DNA of 14,087 bases from Planctomycetaceae bacterium UBA6172 (GCA_002422955.1 DITY01000101.1:1-14087), one strand, 5' to 3'. Shown: positions 6,751 to 14,087, numbered from the stretch's first letter. Numbers and translations: made by a program. The notes: generated from the sequence alone by a model not told the origin.

Positions 6751-7938
6751 ATGCCAGCGCTCCCGATCGATCCCGATGCCGCCCTGAAACGGTTCCTGAA
6801 GTTGGCGGCGATCGATGGGATCAGCGGCAAGGAGCGGGAGGTGATGACCCAGATCATCACGCTGCTCACCGCCGCCGGGGTAGACGAGTTGGCGATCCGA
6901 TTCGACGACGCGAACACCCGCAGCCACATCGGCGGGGAAGTCGGGAACCTGCTCGTCGACATCCCGGGGACACTGCCTGGGCCGACCACGCTGTTGTCGG
7001 CGCATGCCGATACCGTGCCGGTCTGCCTGGGCAGCACACCCGCGATCGATGGCGATGTGGTCAAGAGCGTTCGCGAATCGACCGGCCTGGGGGCGGACGA
7101 TCGGGCCGGCTGTGCCGCGATCATCACCGCCGTGACCGAATTGCTGCGGTCCAAACGACCGCACGCGCCGGTCAAGTTGCTGTTTTTCGTGCAGGAAGAG
7201 ATCGGCCTGTCAGGCTCCCGGCACCTCGACGCGTCGTTGCTCGGTCAGGTCGACCGGGCCTTCAATTTTGATGGCGGCCGCATCGAGAAGATGACCACCG
7301 GTGCCACCGGCGGCGAGCGGCTGACGATTTTGCTGCACGGCACGCCCGCGCATGCCGGGGTCGCTCCCCAAGCCGGCGCCAGCGCCATCGTGATGGCCGC
7401 GCGGGCGATCGATGAACTGTACCGCAACGGCTGGCTCGGCCTGGTCAATAAGCCGGGCCTGGGTGTTGGGACCGCCAACGTCGGCGTGATTTCCGGTGGC
7501 GATGCGACCAACGTGATCACGCCGCTGGTTCGCCTCCGCGCCGAAGCCCGCAGCCACGACTCGGCGATGCGGTCCCGGATCGTCGAAGAAATCATCAAGG
7601 CTTTCCGCAGCGCGGCGGCGGAGATCAAGACCGAGGCGGGGGTCGCCGGGCGCGCCGAAATCACGACCACGGTCGATTACGAGTCGTTCCGGCTCGCCGA
7701 CGATCATCCGGCCGTGGTTGCGGCCGAGCAGGCGATCCGTGAACTCGGACGCCAGCCGTACTGCGACGTGACCAACGGTGGCCTCGACGCCAACTGGCTG
7801 TACCGCTACGGCATTCCCGCGGTCACGCTGGGGTGCGGCCAATGCGACATCCACACCACGAACGAGACGCTGGCGATCCCCGATTACCTGGCCGCCTGCC
7901 GCGTGGCCCTGCGGTTGATCAGTCCGGGGGATGAATGA
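6751..7938 (+). CDS. M20-family metallopeptidase, peptidase T-like
   Basis: This 395-residue protein is a cytoplasmic dinuclear zinc aminopeptidase of the M20 family, closest by pattern to the peptidase T-like branch that trims short peptides. Metal and catalytic residues are in place: H85 and D87 in SAHADTVP, bridging D116 in GLGADDRAG, E149-E150 in VQEEIGLSG, D174 in FNFDGG and H368 in CDIHTTNE. The inserted lid or dimerisation domain, with the typical GTPAHAG segment, runs from about residue 183 to 300. The ATG at 6751 is chosen; a TTG at 6694 would add 19 residues of unlikely sequence. It is a single gene, divergent from rlmN (161 bases between starts) and convergent with the ATPase gene. 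No signal peptide is seen. Exact peptide specificity cannot be told from sequence. Confidence 0.9.
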   Translation: MPALPIDPDAALKRFLKLAAIDGISGKEREVMTQIITLLTAAGVDELAIRFDDANTRSHIGGEVGNLLVDIPGTLPGPTTLLSAHADTVPVCLGSTPAIDGDVVKSVRESTGLGADDRAGCAAIITAVTELLRSKRPHAPVKLLFFVQEEIGLSGSRHLDASLLGQVDRAFNFDGGRIEKMTTGATGGERLTILLHGTPAHAGVAPQAGASAIVMAARAIDELYRNGWLGLVNKPGLGVGTANVGVISGGDATNVITPLVRLRAEARSHDSAMRSRIVEEIIKAFRSAAAEIKTEAGVAGRAEITTTVDYESFRLADDHPAVVAAEQAIRELGRQPYCDVTNGGLDANWLYRYGIPAVTLGCGQCDIHTTNETLAIPDYLAACRVALRLISPGDE

Positions 7939-8059
7939 GAGGCTGAGTCGGAACGCGAACGGCGCAGGCTCTCGTCGGAAGCCCCGCTCGGGCGCGCCAC
8001 GGGATGGGCGGTGGCTGACGCGACTCAACCACCCGTAAGGCCTGGTGAGGGCAAAGGTT

Positions 8060-10282
8060 TCAAGCAGCCGAGCGCGTGGGGGAGCGGAAGGCGAGCAGTC
8101 TGAGGGCGTTGAGGACAACCACGACGGTTGAACCTTCGTGAAAAATGACGGCCGCCGACAGCTGCAGCCCGAACAGCGCCGCGGGGACCAGCACGGCGAT
8201 TGTGCCTAGGCTGACCCAGACGTTTTGACGAATGACCCGCGAGGCTTGGCGGCTGAGGGCGATCGCGAAGGGCAGGTGTGACAGATCGTCCGCCATCAAC
8301 GCGACATCGGCGGTCTCCAAGGCGACGTCCGAGCCCGCCGCCCCCATCGCGATCGAGACGGTCGCTGCGGCGAGCGCCGGGGCATCGTTGACCCCATCGC
8401 CGATCATCGCCACCGGCATCCGCGCGGCGAGCTCGCGGATGGCGAGCAGCTTATCTTCAGGCGTCAGGTCGCCTCGGACCTCGTCGATGCCGAGTTCCAC
8501 ACCGATCGCTCGCGCGGCGGCTAGGTTATCGCCGCTGAGGATGATCAGCTTGCGAATCCCGACCCGTCGCAGCGCGCTGGCCAAGTTCGCCGCGGACGGA
8601 CGCGAAACGTCCGCCAGTCCGATCAGCCCCAAAAACTCGTCGCCCAAGCAGACGATCATCGTCGTCCGACCGAGCGCCTGAAGCGCCTCATCCGCCTGGC
8701 GGACCCAGTCGGGCAGCGGCGGGGGAGTCGGCTCCGCGGTGTCGTCGGCGGGGAGGGTGTCGGCGGCGGGGAGCGAGTCGACGCTGGGGAAGAGTCGTGA
8801 ATTGCCGATCCAGACCGTCCCTTCGGGCAATTCCGCGCGGATCCCCTTGCCGGTAATCCGTACCACTTGGATACCCGCTGCGTTCACGAGCGGGGCGTTG
8901 AGCGCCTGCCCGTTCCCCCGCGTTCCTCCGGTTTCCGAGGTCGCGGCGAGCCGGGCTGACCGCCCCTTTTGATCGGCCCTGACGACCGCTCCGGCGAGCG
9001 GATGATTGCTGAGGCTTTCGGCCGCGGCCGCGATCGCTAGCAGTTCCGCTCGCGTCCGACCTGGCGTGGTGATCACGTCGACGACTTCCGGCCTGCCGAG
9101 GGTCAGCGTGCCGGTCTTGTCCAGTGCGATCGCTTGGACTTTCCCGAGTTGTTCCAACGGGCCGCCCCCTTTGAACAGCACGCCCTCACGGCCTCCACGG
9201 GCCACGGCGCTGAGCACGGCGCTGGGTGTGGCGATCGCCAACGCGCAGGGACTGGCGGCGACCAAGACCGTGATCGCGCGGTACAGACTTGCGGCGAACG
9301 TTTCCTCGATGACGAGAAATGCCAGCGGCAGCAGCGACACGGCGACGAGCACCACGGGCACGAAACGGCGTTCGAGCGAATCGGTCAACCGCTGGGTGGG
9401 ACTGCGGAGCGTCTTGGCCTCGGCCACCAACCGGATCACTCTGGCGAGCGTCATGTCGTCGGCGGTGCGGGTGACCCTGAGCCGCATCGCCCCTGCCCCG
9501 TTGATCGTCCCCGCGAACAGCTTGTGTTCCGACAGCAGGTCGCGCCAGTTTTGCGATCGCGGATCAAACCCGGCGATCGGCAATTTTTCGACCGGCAGGC
9601 TCTCACCGGTGAGGGCCGATTGATCGACGCTGCTTTCGCCCTGCACGATCACCCCATCGGCGGCGATCCGGCTGTCCGGACGGACGATCAGGGTGTCGCC
9701 GATTCGCAGCTGTTCGATCGGCACCTCGCGGGTTTCGCCGCTCGATTCGTCGATCAGGGTCGCGGTGGTCGGTCGCAGTTCGGCGAGCGCCGCGATCGAA
9801 CGCTTGGCGCGTCCCAAGGCAAAGTGTTCCGCGGCATGTCCGAGGCTGAAGAGCACCAACAGCAAAGCGCCTTCTCCCGGCGAGCCGATGTAGGCGGCCC
9901 CGAGCGCTGCCAAGACCATCAGGAAATCGATCTGAAAGCGTCCCGCCCGCAGCCCCTCCACCGCTTCGATCACCGCGAACCACCCGCCGGCGACATAGCA
10001 CCCGACGAGCAGGGCGATGGTGATGCGTTGCGTGGGTAGGCCGACGCTACCGCCGATCAGCCAAGCGGCCAACAGCAGCCCAGCCGCGGTGACCGCGAAA
10101 GCCAATTCGACCCGTTCGCCGCCCCAGTGCGAGTGGTCGTGATCATGGCCGTGAGCGTGGTCGTGCTTACATCGCGACTGTCCCTGAGCGTGCCCCGCAT
10201 GATCGTGTTGCATCGCGGCAGGATCGCTCGCGTCAGACTGGTCAGCGTCGCACCCGCAGGCGGTGGAGGTGGGGTCGGGCAT
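8060..10282 (-). CDS. P1B-4 type heavy-metal exporting ATPase with His-rich N-terminus
   Basis: This 740-residue inner-membrane pump exports a transition metal at the cost of ATP. P-type ATPase motifs are complete: TGES (225-228), phosphorylated D388 in DKTGTLT, the nucleotide-binding SNHPL (425-429) and GDGVNDAPA (628-636). The ion-site signatures are SPC (344-346) and HEGST (715-719), the fingerprint of subgroup P1B-4 (CoaT, CtpD, CzcP, PfeT type), whose substrates are Co2+, Zn2+ or Fe2+. Cu-type CPC is absent. There is no HMA domain. Instead residues 26-52 carry ten histidines with Asp and Gly, plus cysteines 9, 11 and 38, a probable metal-binding tail. About eight hydrophobic segments are visible. 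Low-complexity inserts lie in the nucleotide domain near 436-470 and 500-525. No metal-responsive regulator gene adjoins it. The ATG at 10282 lacks a Shine-Dalgarno. Confidence 0.94.
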   Translation of the reverse strand: MPDPTSTACGCDADQSDASDPAAMQHDHAGHAQGQSRCKHDHAHGHDHDHSHWGGERVELAFAVTAAGLLLAAWLIGGSVGLPTQRITIALLVGCYVAGGWFAVIEAVEGLRAGRFQIDFLMVLAALGAAYIGSPGEGALLLVLFSLGHAAEHFALGRAKRSIAALAELRPTTATLIDESSGETREVPIEQLRIGDTLIVRPDSRIAADGVIVQGESSVDQSALTGESLPVEKLPIAGFDPRSQNWRDLLSEHKLFAGTINGAGAMRLRVTRTADDMTLARVIRLVAEAKTLRSPTQRLTDSLERRFVPVVLVAVSLLPLAFLVIEETFAASLYRAITVLVAASPCALAIATPSAVLSAVARGGREGVLFKGGGPLEQLGKVQAIALDKTGTLTLGRPEVVDVITTPGRTRAELLAIAAAAESLSNHPLAGAVVRADQKGRSARLAATSETGGTRGNGQALNAPLVNAAGIQVVRITGKGIRAELPEGTVWIGNSRLFPSVDSLPAADTLPADDTAEPTPPPLPDWVRQADEALQALGRTTMIVCLGDEFLGLIGLADVSRPSAANLASALRRVGIRKLIILSGDNLAAARAIGVELGIDEVRGDLTPEDKLLAIRELAARMPVAMIGDGVNDAPALAAATVSIAMGAAGSDVALETADVALMADDLSHLPFAIALSRQASRVIRQNVWVSLGTIAVLVPAALFGLQLSAAVIFHEGSTVVVVLNALRLLAFRSPTRSAA

Positions 10283-10323
10283 GAGAGCTACTCGAGCGAT
10301 GACCTTCCCCGCGAGCGTCCTGG

Positions 10324-10361
10324 CGGCGCTGCCTCAGCCCGGGCTAGCTGTGGCAGCGCTG
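10324..10361. promoter_or_regulatory. Stem-loop in the ATPase 5' leader
   Basis: Arms at 10324-10333 and 10352-10361 are complementary over ten positions (one G-T) around an 18-base loop. The loop itself contains a perfect 10-base palindrome, AGCCCGGGCT (10336-10345). It lies in the leader of the ATPase transcript (minus strand) if the candidate promoter near 10460 is used. It could be an operator or RNA structure. No T-run follows on either strand, so a terminator is unlikely. Confidence 0.35.
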
Positions 10362-10457
10362 GTGTGGCGGCGGGGCCGGATCGGTACGCCCCCGCGATTT
10401 TATCGCCCTGGGCCGGCAACTCGGCCGTCACGCCTGTCGATTTCGTGAACTCGGACC

Positions 10458-10465
10458 ATTATAAC
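10458..10465. promoter_or_regulatory. Overlapping divergent -10 boxes for the ATPase and bshB1-like genes
   Basis: The minus strand reads a perfect TATAAT (10463-10458), and the plus strand reads TATAAC (10460-10465) in the same bases. Leftward transcription would start near 10451 with a leader of about 170 bases. Rightward transcription would start near 10472, about 35 bases before the ATG at 10507. The -35 regions are poor (minus TTCGGA with a 16-base spacer). A perfect TATAAT is unusual in DNA this rich in GC. A 6-bp inverted repeat (10451-10456 and 10479-10484) brackets the site. Confidence 0.4.
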
Positions 10466-10506
10466 CTGCTCGTTTACCGTCCGAACCCGCGTACCCTAGG
10501 TTTCCG

Positions 10507-11211
10507 ATGCTGCTCGATTCGCCACTCGACTTTCTCGTGATCGCCCCCCACCCCGATGATGCCGAACTGGGCATGGGGGGGACGATCGCGCGGATGTTGC
10601 AGCGGGGCATGCGGGTCGGGATCCTCGACCTGACCAGCGGTGAGCCGACGCCACACGGCAGCGAAGCCCTGCGGAAGCGGGAAACGGCAGCGGCGACCGA
10701 GATCCTGGGGGTGACTTGGCGCGGCAATGCCGGGTTAACGAACCGCCGACTGCGCCCGACGCTGCGGGCCCGGGGTGTGGTCGCGGGATTCATCCGACAG
10801 CTCCGTCCCCGCTGGCTCTTTGCCCCCTACTGGCAAGACGCCCATCCCGATCACACGGCCGCGACGGAACTGATCGAAGCCGCTCGGTTTTGGGCCAAAC
10901 TGAGCAAGACCGACTTGCCGGGTGAGCCGTTTCATCCCGAGCGGATTTACTACTACTACTGCATCCACCTGCGGCTGGCGGTCAACCCGAGTTTCATCGT
11001 CGACATCAGCGAGCAGTGGGAACAAAAGCTGGCATCGATCAAGGCCTACGAAAGCCAATTTATCACCGGCCGCGACCCCAATCCACCAACTCTGGTTGAA
11101 CGCTTTCGCGATGACGCCGCCTACTGGGGACGGCTGATCAACCGTCGCTACGGCGAACCGTTCGCGACGAAGGAACCGTTGGCGCTCGATTCGTTGAACG
11201 ACCTGATCTGA
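10507..11211 (+). CDS. bshB1: PIG-L/LmbE family deacetylase, BshB1-like (bacillithiol biosynthesis)
   Basis: This 234-residue zinc-dependent N-acetylglucosamine deacetylase has the length of BshB1, which removes acetyl from GlcNAc-malate in bacillithiol synthesis. The zinc and catalytic residues lie in APHPDDAEL (H15, D17, D18) and AHPDH (H113, H116). BshB1-like segments include GILDLTSGE (38-46), the RKRETAAATEILG stretch (56-68), RIYYYY (146-151) and FIVDIS (163-168) followed by KLASIKAYESQF (174-185). It is cytoplasmic, with no signal peptide. BshA and BshC are not in this window, so the pathway cannot be confirmed. The alternative is a deacetylase acting on another GlcNAc conjugate. The gene is monocistronic and divergent from the metal ATPase. 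Confidence 0.82.
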   Translation: MLLDSPLDFLVIAPHPDDAELGMGGTIARMLQRGMRVGILDLTSGEPTPHGSEALRKRETAAATEILGVTWRGNAGLTNRRLRPTLRARGVVAGFIRQLRPRWLFAPYWQDAHPDHTAATELIEAARFWAKLSKTDLPGEPFHPERIYYYYCIHLRLAVNPSFIVDISEQWEQKLASIKAYESQFITGRDPNPPTLVERFRDDAAYWGRLINRRYGEPFATKEPLALDSLNDLI

Positions 11212-11276
11212 TCGCTCGCCCACCCACTCACGCGGCGGTCGAGCGAGCTTGCGGCGAGCTTGGAGCAGGCGCGAGA

Positions 11277-12722
11277 TCAACGCGACGCGGTCAGCGGCGC
11301 GGGGACTTCGGCGATCTGGTACGCGCGGGAGCGATACAGGAAGTCGATGATGTTCCCTTCGTGCGGCTGCAGCCAATTCAGCCGACTGGTCGGGATTGGG
11401 CCGACGTTCAGTCGATCGATCTCGACGCAGCGGGCGGCCGCATCGATGAACTTCTGGTCGCGGGTGATCACGGTGCCGATCAGGGTCGGGCCGATCCGTC
11501 GCAGCATCTCCTGCTGAGGGCATTCCACGACGCTGACGAAGGGGAACATGTATTCCTTCATCGCCACGCCACGGTCGGGCGAATCGGCATGGAGGACCAT
11601 CGGACGCAGGTAGGCACAGTGCTTACGGACGATCAGCTTGTCGCCGTACTCGGCCGTCATGTCGGTAACACCCGGTTCGGCCAAGTCCTGCTTGATCATC
11701 GCGTAGGTCCCTTCGGCCATCGCGGGGTTCGAGAACGCGGCCAACTTAGCCTCAGGGTCCTGGGGTGACGTCACGTCGATCGGACCGATCCGCTTGGCGA
11801 TCGCGGCGGCGATTTCGCGGGTGTGGCGGCTGGCCCAAATGCCCGAGCAATTGATGCAGCCGCGTCCCGAGTTGACGACGACGCTCTCGACCATCACGTC
11901 GAGGAACGATTCCCAATCATCGACGACGTCGTCGCCGAGCAGGATCTTGGAGAAGCCGGGACCGTGGGCCTGAACGCGGGGGTTGCCGGCGTGCTGGGCG
12001 AGCGTTTGAGCGCTGCCGAAAATCATGCTGCGGGAACACTTGGCGAGCAGCGCCCCGCCGGTGTCGTGACCTCCGGGGTAGAGCGCGAAGGCCGCCGCGG
12101 GAACGCCAGCCTGGATGAAGGCCGAGATCATGCGATACGGCGTCCACGGTTCCTGCGAACCGGGCTTGAGCGCCAAGCCGATCTGCAACGGGATCGCGGG
12201 CAGCCAGAGCGTATGTACCCCGGGCGAATTATTGGGCAACACCGCGCCGAGGATGGGCGTTTGGGCCTGGAAGCTGACGATCGCCCCCCGCCCTTCGTCA
12301 CCATAACCGCGAGACAGGATCGACAGATCGAGGCCACGGGTCAGGCAGCGAAGGATCTGCTCCATGTTGGCGAGCACGAAGGCGTTCTTCTGCATGTTGC
12401 TGCGGCACATGTGCTCGGGCAAGCCCGTGCTGGCCGATTGCTGATGCACAAAGTCATCGACCGACTGCAGCTTGTCGCCGACCGGCAAGTCCGCCGACTG
12501 AAACAGTTCGGCGGCCTGACCGCACATCCGAATCAATTCGGCGATCGGGACTTCCAACAACGCGTCGCGGGCCTTCTCCGCTTGACGCAGGTCACGGGTG
12601 ACCACGCCGCCGCCGACCGTGCCGATTTTGGCGATCGGTTCCCCGGTATCGAAATGGACGACATCGATGAAGTCGAGCGATTCGTACGGCTTGCCCCAGC
12701 GGAGCGGACTGAGCGTGATCAT
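11277..12722 (-). CDS. ALDH-superfamily acyl-CoA reductase, LuxC-like
   Basis: This 481-residue protein has the aldehyde dehydrogenase fold and the length of LuxC, the subunit that reduces activated fatty acids to aldehydes with NADPH. Landmarks aligned to ALDH are PNNSPG (163-168, the PWNFP position), ALKPGSQEP (184-192) with the cofactor-binding Lys186, the catalytic Cys289 in SGRGCINC (285-292), and E390 in KEYMFPF (389-395). The general-base glutamate of hydrolytic ALDHs is not present in the corresponding QAHGPG segment (251-256), which fits CoA-dependent or acyl-transferring members. No signal peptide or membrane helix is visible. It lies 43 bases downstream of the adenylating enzyme gene on the same strand, so they form an operon. 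The ATG at 12722 has no Shine-Dalgarno. It could instead be a non-Lux CoA-acylating aldehyde dehydrogenase; the natural substrate is unknown. Confidence 0.78.
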   Translation of the reverse strand: MITLSPLRWGKPYESLDFIDVVHFDTGEPIAKIGTVGGGVVTRDLRQAEKARDALLEVPIAELIRMCGQAAELFQSADLPVGDKLQSVDDFVHQQSASTGLPEHMCRSNMQKNAFVLANMEQILRCLTRGLDLSILSRGYGDEGRGAIVSFQAQTPILGAVLPNNSPGVHTLWLPAIPLQIGLALKPGSQEPWTPYRMISAFIQAGVPAAAFALYPGGHDTGGALLAKCSRSMIFGSAQTLAQHAGNPRVQAHGPGFSKILLGDDVVDDWESFLDVMVESVVVNSGRGCINCSGIWASRHTREIAAAIAKRIGPIDVTSPQDPEAKLAAFSNPAMAEGTYAMIKQDLAEPGVTDMTAEYGDKLIVRKHCAYLRPMVLHADSPDRGVAMKEYMFPFVSVVECPQQEMLRRIGPTLIGTVITRDQKFIDAAARCVEIDRLNVGPIPTSRLNWLQPHEGNIIDFLYRSRAYQIAEVPAPLTASR

Positions 12723-12765
12723 CGTAATTCAACAGCGTTAGGAGAACGGGAAGCGAAGCGTTGGG

Positions 12766-13896
12766 TTAGTAGACACCGACCGTCGTGGAACTGGCCAGCT
12801 TGTGGTAGGGGCGAACCCCGCTGACGCCGTCCCAAGGGTAGGTGTCATAGGGAGCTTCGCGCTCGCCTTCGTCCCGCTCGAGGAAGCCGGGGACGAAGAA
12901 CTCGTCGGTCAACGTGTACAACTTGACCCGACCGGTCTCGCCATAGCCGACCAACTGGGAGTCATCGTCGAACGACACGACCTCCGTGACGGCTCGGGGC
13001 TGGGGCGCGTAGTAGCTGATCTTGTAGCCGTCGGCCTTGGAGATCGGCTTGCCGCACGCCAAGCCCATCAGCGTGTTGCCGTAGGTCGGGGTCATGAACA
13101 CGCCCCCTTCCTCAACGGGGCCGCCGAGCATTTCTTCGACGGCGAATCGCGTCCATTGCGGAGTGAACTCGGTGCCACCCGAGAAAATGCCGGTAATGCC
13201 GATCTCTTGGATGCTGGTGCCGCGCTGCTCCAAAGCTTCGCCGAGGCCCTCGAGCAATTTCGGCGTCGCGAACATGCACTTGATGTCGTGCCCCGAGGTC
13301 AAGATCGTGACCGCCTGGTCGATGCAGTGCTTCTTGTATTCTTCAAGATGTTCCATCCACCCCTTCTTGATCAGCTTGATCACCCACCGGGGGTCGAGGT
13401 CGATGCAGAAGCAGATGCCGCCGCGGAACTGGGCGAGGTGCTCGATCGCCAGTCGCAATCGACGCGGACCGCTGGGGCCGAGCATCAACCAGTTCGAGCC
13501 CTTGGGAAAATACTTGTCAGGCAGCGTTTCGCTGAACAGCTCGTAATCCTTCCAATGGTCCTCGATGACCATCCGACTTTTCGGCGTGCCCGTCGTGCCG
13601 CCGGTCTCGAACACATAGACCGGCTTGCCGGCATGCCCTTGCGGCACCCAACGGCTGATCGGCCCGCCGCGGAGCCAATCGTCTTCGAACAGGGGGAACT
13701 TCTTCAGGTCGTCGAAGCACTTGACGTCTCGGAGCGGGTCGAACTTGAGTTCACGCTTCTTACCTAGCCAAAACGGGCTGCCGGTACGCTCATCGAAATG
13801 CCATTGCACCGTTTTGACGGTGTGTTCATCGAGGTGAGCGCGGGCTTCGGCTGCTTGTTTGGCGACAGATTCCGAAATCAAATCGGCAGAGCTCAT
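12766..13896 (-). CDS. Adenylate-forming acyl-activating enzyme, PaaK/LuxE-like
   Basis: This 376-residue protein is an AMP-forming enzyme that should activate a carboxylic acid. The P-loop-like motif is ETGGTTGTPKS (97-107); TPTYGNT (269-275) and GYGETGR (317-323) match the later core motifs of phenylacetate-CoA ligase/LuxE-type enzymes. Its size is close to LuxE (about 370 residues) and shorter than PaaK (about 430), because the C-terminal lid domain is mostly missing. Cysteines are at 60, 162, 164, 191, 207 and 281; none is near the C-terminus, where LuxE carries its acyl-accepting cysteine. The ATG at 13896 starts at MSSADL. A TTG at 13986 would add 30 residues of Pro/Asp-rich sequence and is less likely. 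It is probably the first gene of an operon with the LuxC-like reductase. Family fold is well supported; substrate unknown. Confidence 0.8.
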   Translation of the reverse strand: MSSADLISESVAKQAAEARAHLDEHTVKTVQWHFDERTGSPFWLGKKRELKFDPLRDVKCFDDLKKFPLFEDDWLRGGPISRWVPQGHAGKPVYVFETGGTTGTPKSRMVIEDHWKDYELFSETLPDKYFPKGSNWLMLGPSGPRRLRLAIEHLAQFRGGICFCIDLDPRWVIKLIKKGWMEHLEEYKKHCIDQAVTILTSGHDIKCMFATPKLLEGLGEALEQRGTSIQEIGITGIFSGGTEFTPQWTRFAVEEMLGGPVEEGGVFMTPTYGNTLMGLACGKPISKADGYKISYYAPQPRAVTEVVSFDDDSQLVGYGETGRVKLYTLTDEFFVPGFLERDEGEREAPYDTYPWDGVSGVRPYHKLASSTTVGVY

Positions 13897-14087
13897 GGAG
13901 GTTATCAGCCAGAGGAAAGGGTCGGGAGGAGGACGACCGACGGGCAGCGCCGCGTCGGCGTCGAGGCGATCGGAATGGGTGGGCAATTTCTGACGGGGTC
14001 AAGATCACACGGATCTCGACGGGTGCGTGGTAACCCCCTAGCCCGAGTCGACCACCGCAGTGATCGATTCGGACTGGAGTCGGCGGA
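13897..14087. other. Upstream region of the LuxE/LuxC-like unit
   Basis: No convincing gene is seen from 13897 to the window edge. A short dyad, AGATC-N5-GATCT (14002-14016), lies about 110 bases before the ATG at 13896. On the minus strand TTGACC (14002-13997) resembles a -35 box, but no good -10 follows at the right distance. The promoter of the unit is therefore not located with confidence. Confidence 0.4.

Noticed and set aside
7939..8059. Terminator between the convergent peptidase and ATPase genes
   Set aside because: Only short stems were found (for example a 7-bp inverted repeat at 7944-7950 and 8021-8027, 70 bases apart), with no T-run; nothing convincing.
8060..10282. Copper-exporting ATPase (CopA type)
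   Set aside because: The membrane motif is SPC rather than CPC, HEGST is present, and there is no HMA domain, which points to P1B-4 instead.
11212..11262. Possible bidirectional terminator between the convergent bshB1-like and LuxC-like genes
   Set aside because: A 7-bp inverted repeat (11212-11218 and 11240-11246) has a 21-base loop and no T-run. The nearby 9-bp direct repeat GCGAGCTTG (11243-11251, 11254-11262) is too short to call.
11823..13767. Two long plus-strand open frames (333 and 321 codons) opposite the LuxC/LuxE-like genes
   Set aside because: Both are shadows of genes with clear ALDH and adenylate-forming motifs; neither has a recognisable domain or start signal.
11277..13896. 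A luciferase (lux) operon
   Set aside because: Only LuxC/LuxE-like proteins are present; no luciferase alpha or beta subunit, LuxD or LuxG frame is found in the window.

Overview
The window looks like chromosomal DNA of a GC-rich planctomycete, most probably of the Pirellulaceae type. The main evidence is a neighbouring pair of genes for a DUF1501 protein and a DUF1549/DUF1553 cytochrome-like protein, two families greatly expanded in Planctomycetota. Supporting signs are the near absence of Shine-Dalgarno sequences, single genes and short operons on alternating strands, and high GC with long meaningless antisense frames. I see no insertion sequence, integrase, tRNA, rRNA, CRISPR array or phage gene. 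No stretch longer than about 275 bases lacks a gene.

Layout. Bases 1-4070 (minus strand) hold a Tat-exported DUF1501 protein followed by a secreted DUF1549/DUF1553 protein with two haem-like motifs, cut by the window edge. Bases 4255-6589 (minus) are a tight three-gene operon in the order rlmN, a MoaD/ThiS-like ubiquitin-fold protein ending in Gly-Gly, and an E1-like (ThiF/MoeB/HesA) protein. Base 6751 starts a divergent plus-strand M20 peptidase T-like gene. Bases 8060-10282 (minus) encode a P1B-4 type metal-exporting ATPase with a histidine-rich N-terminus. Bases 10507-11211 (plus) encode a BshB1-like PIG-L deacetylase, divergent from the ATPase across a shared promoter region. Bases 11277-13896 (minus) hold a two-gene unit: a PaaK/LuxE-like acyl-adenylating enzyme followed by a LuxC-like acyl-CoA reductase.

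How the genes may work together. The adenylating enzyme and the reductase have the lengths and order expected for activation and reduction of a carboxylic acid to an aldehyde, with no luciferase genes in the window. The Gly-Gly protein and the E1-like protein are an obvious partner pair, but the E1-like protein lacks many canonical ATP- and zinc-binding residues. The metal exporter and the possible low-molecular-weight-thiol gene share a divergent intergenic region, which hints at a metal/thiol stress link but does not prove one.

Most of the window is housekeeping or typical planctomycete accessory content. The two places most likely to hold undescribed biology are the degenerate E1/Gly-Gly pair downstream of rlmN and the orphan Lux-type reductase unit.
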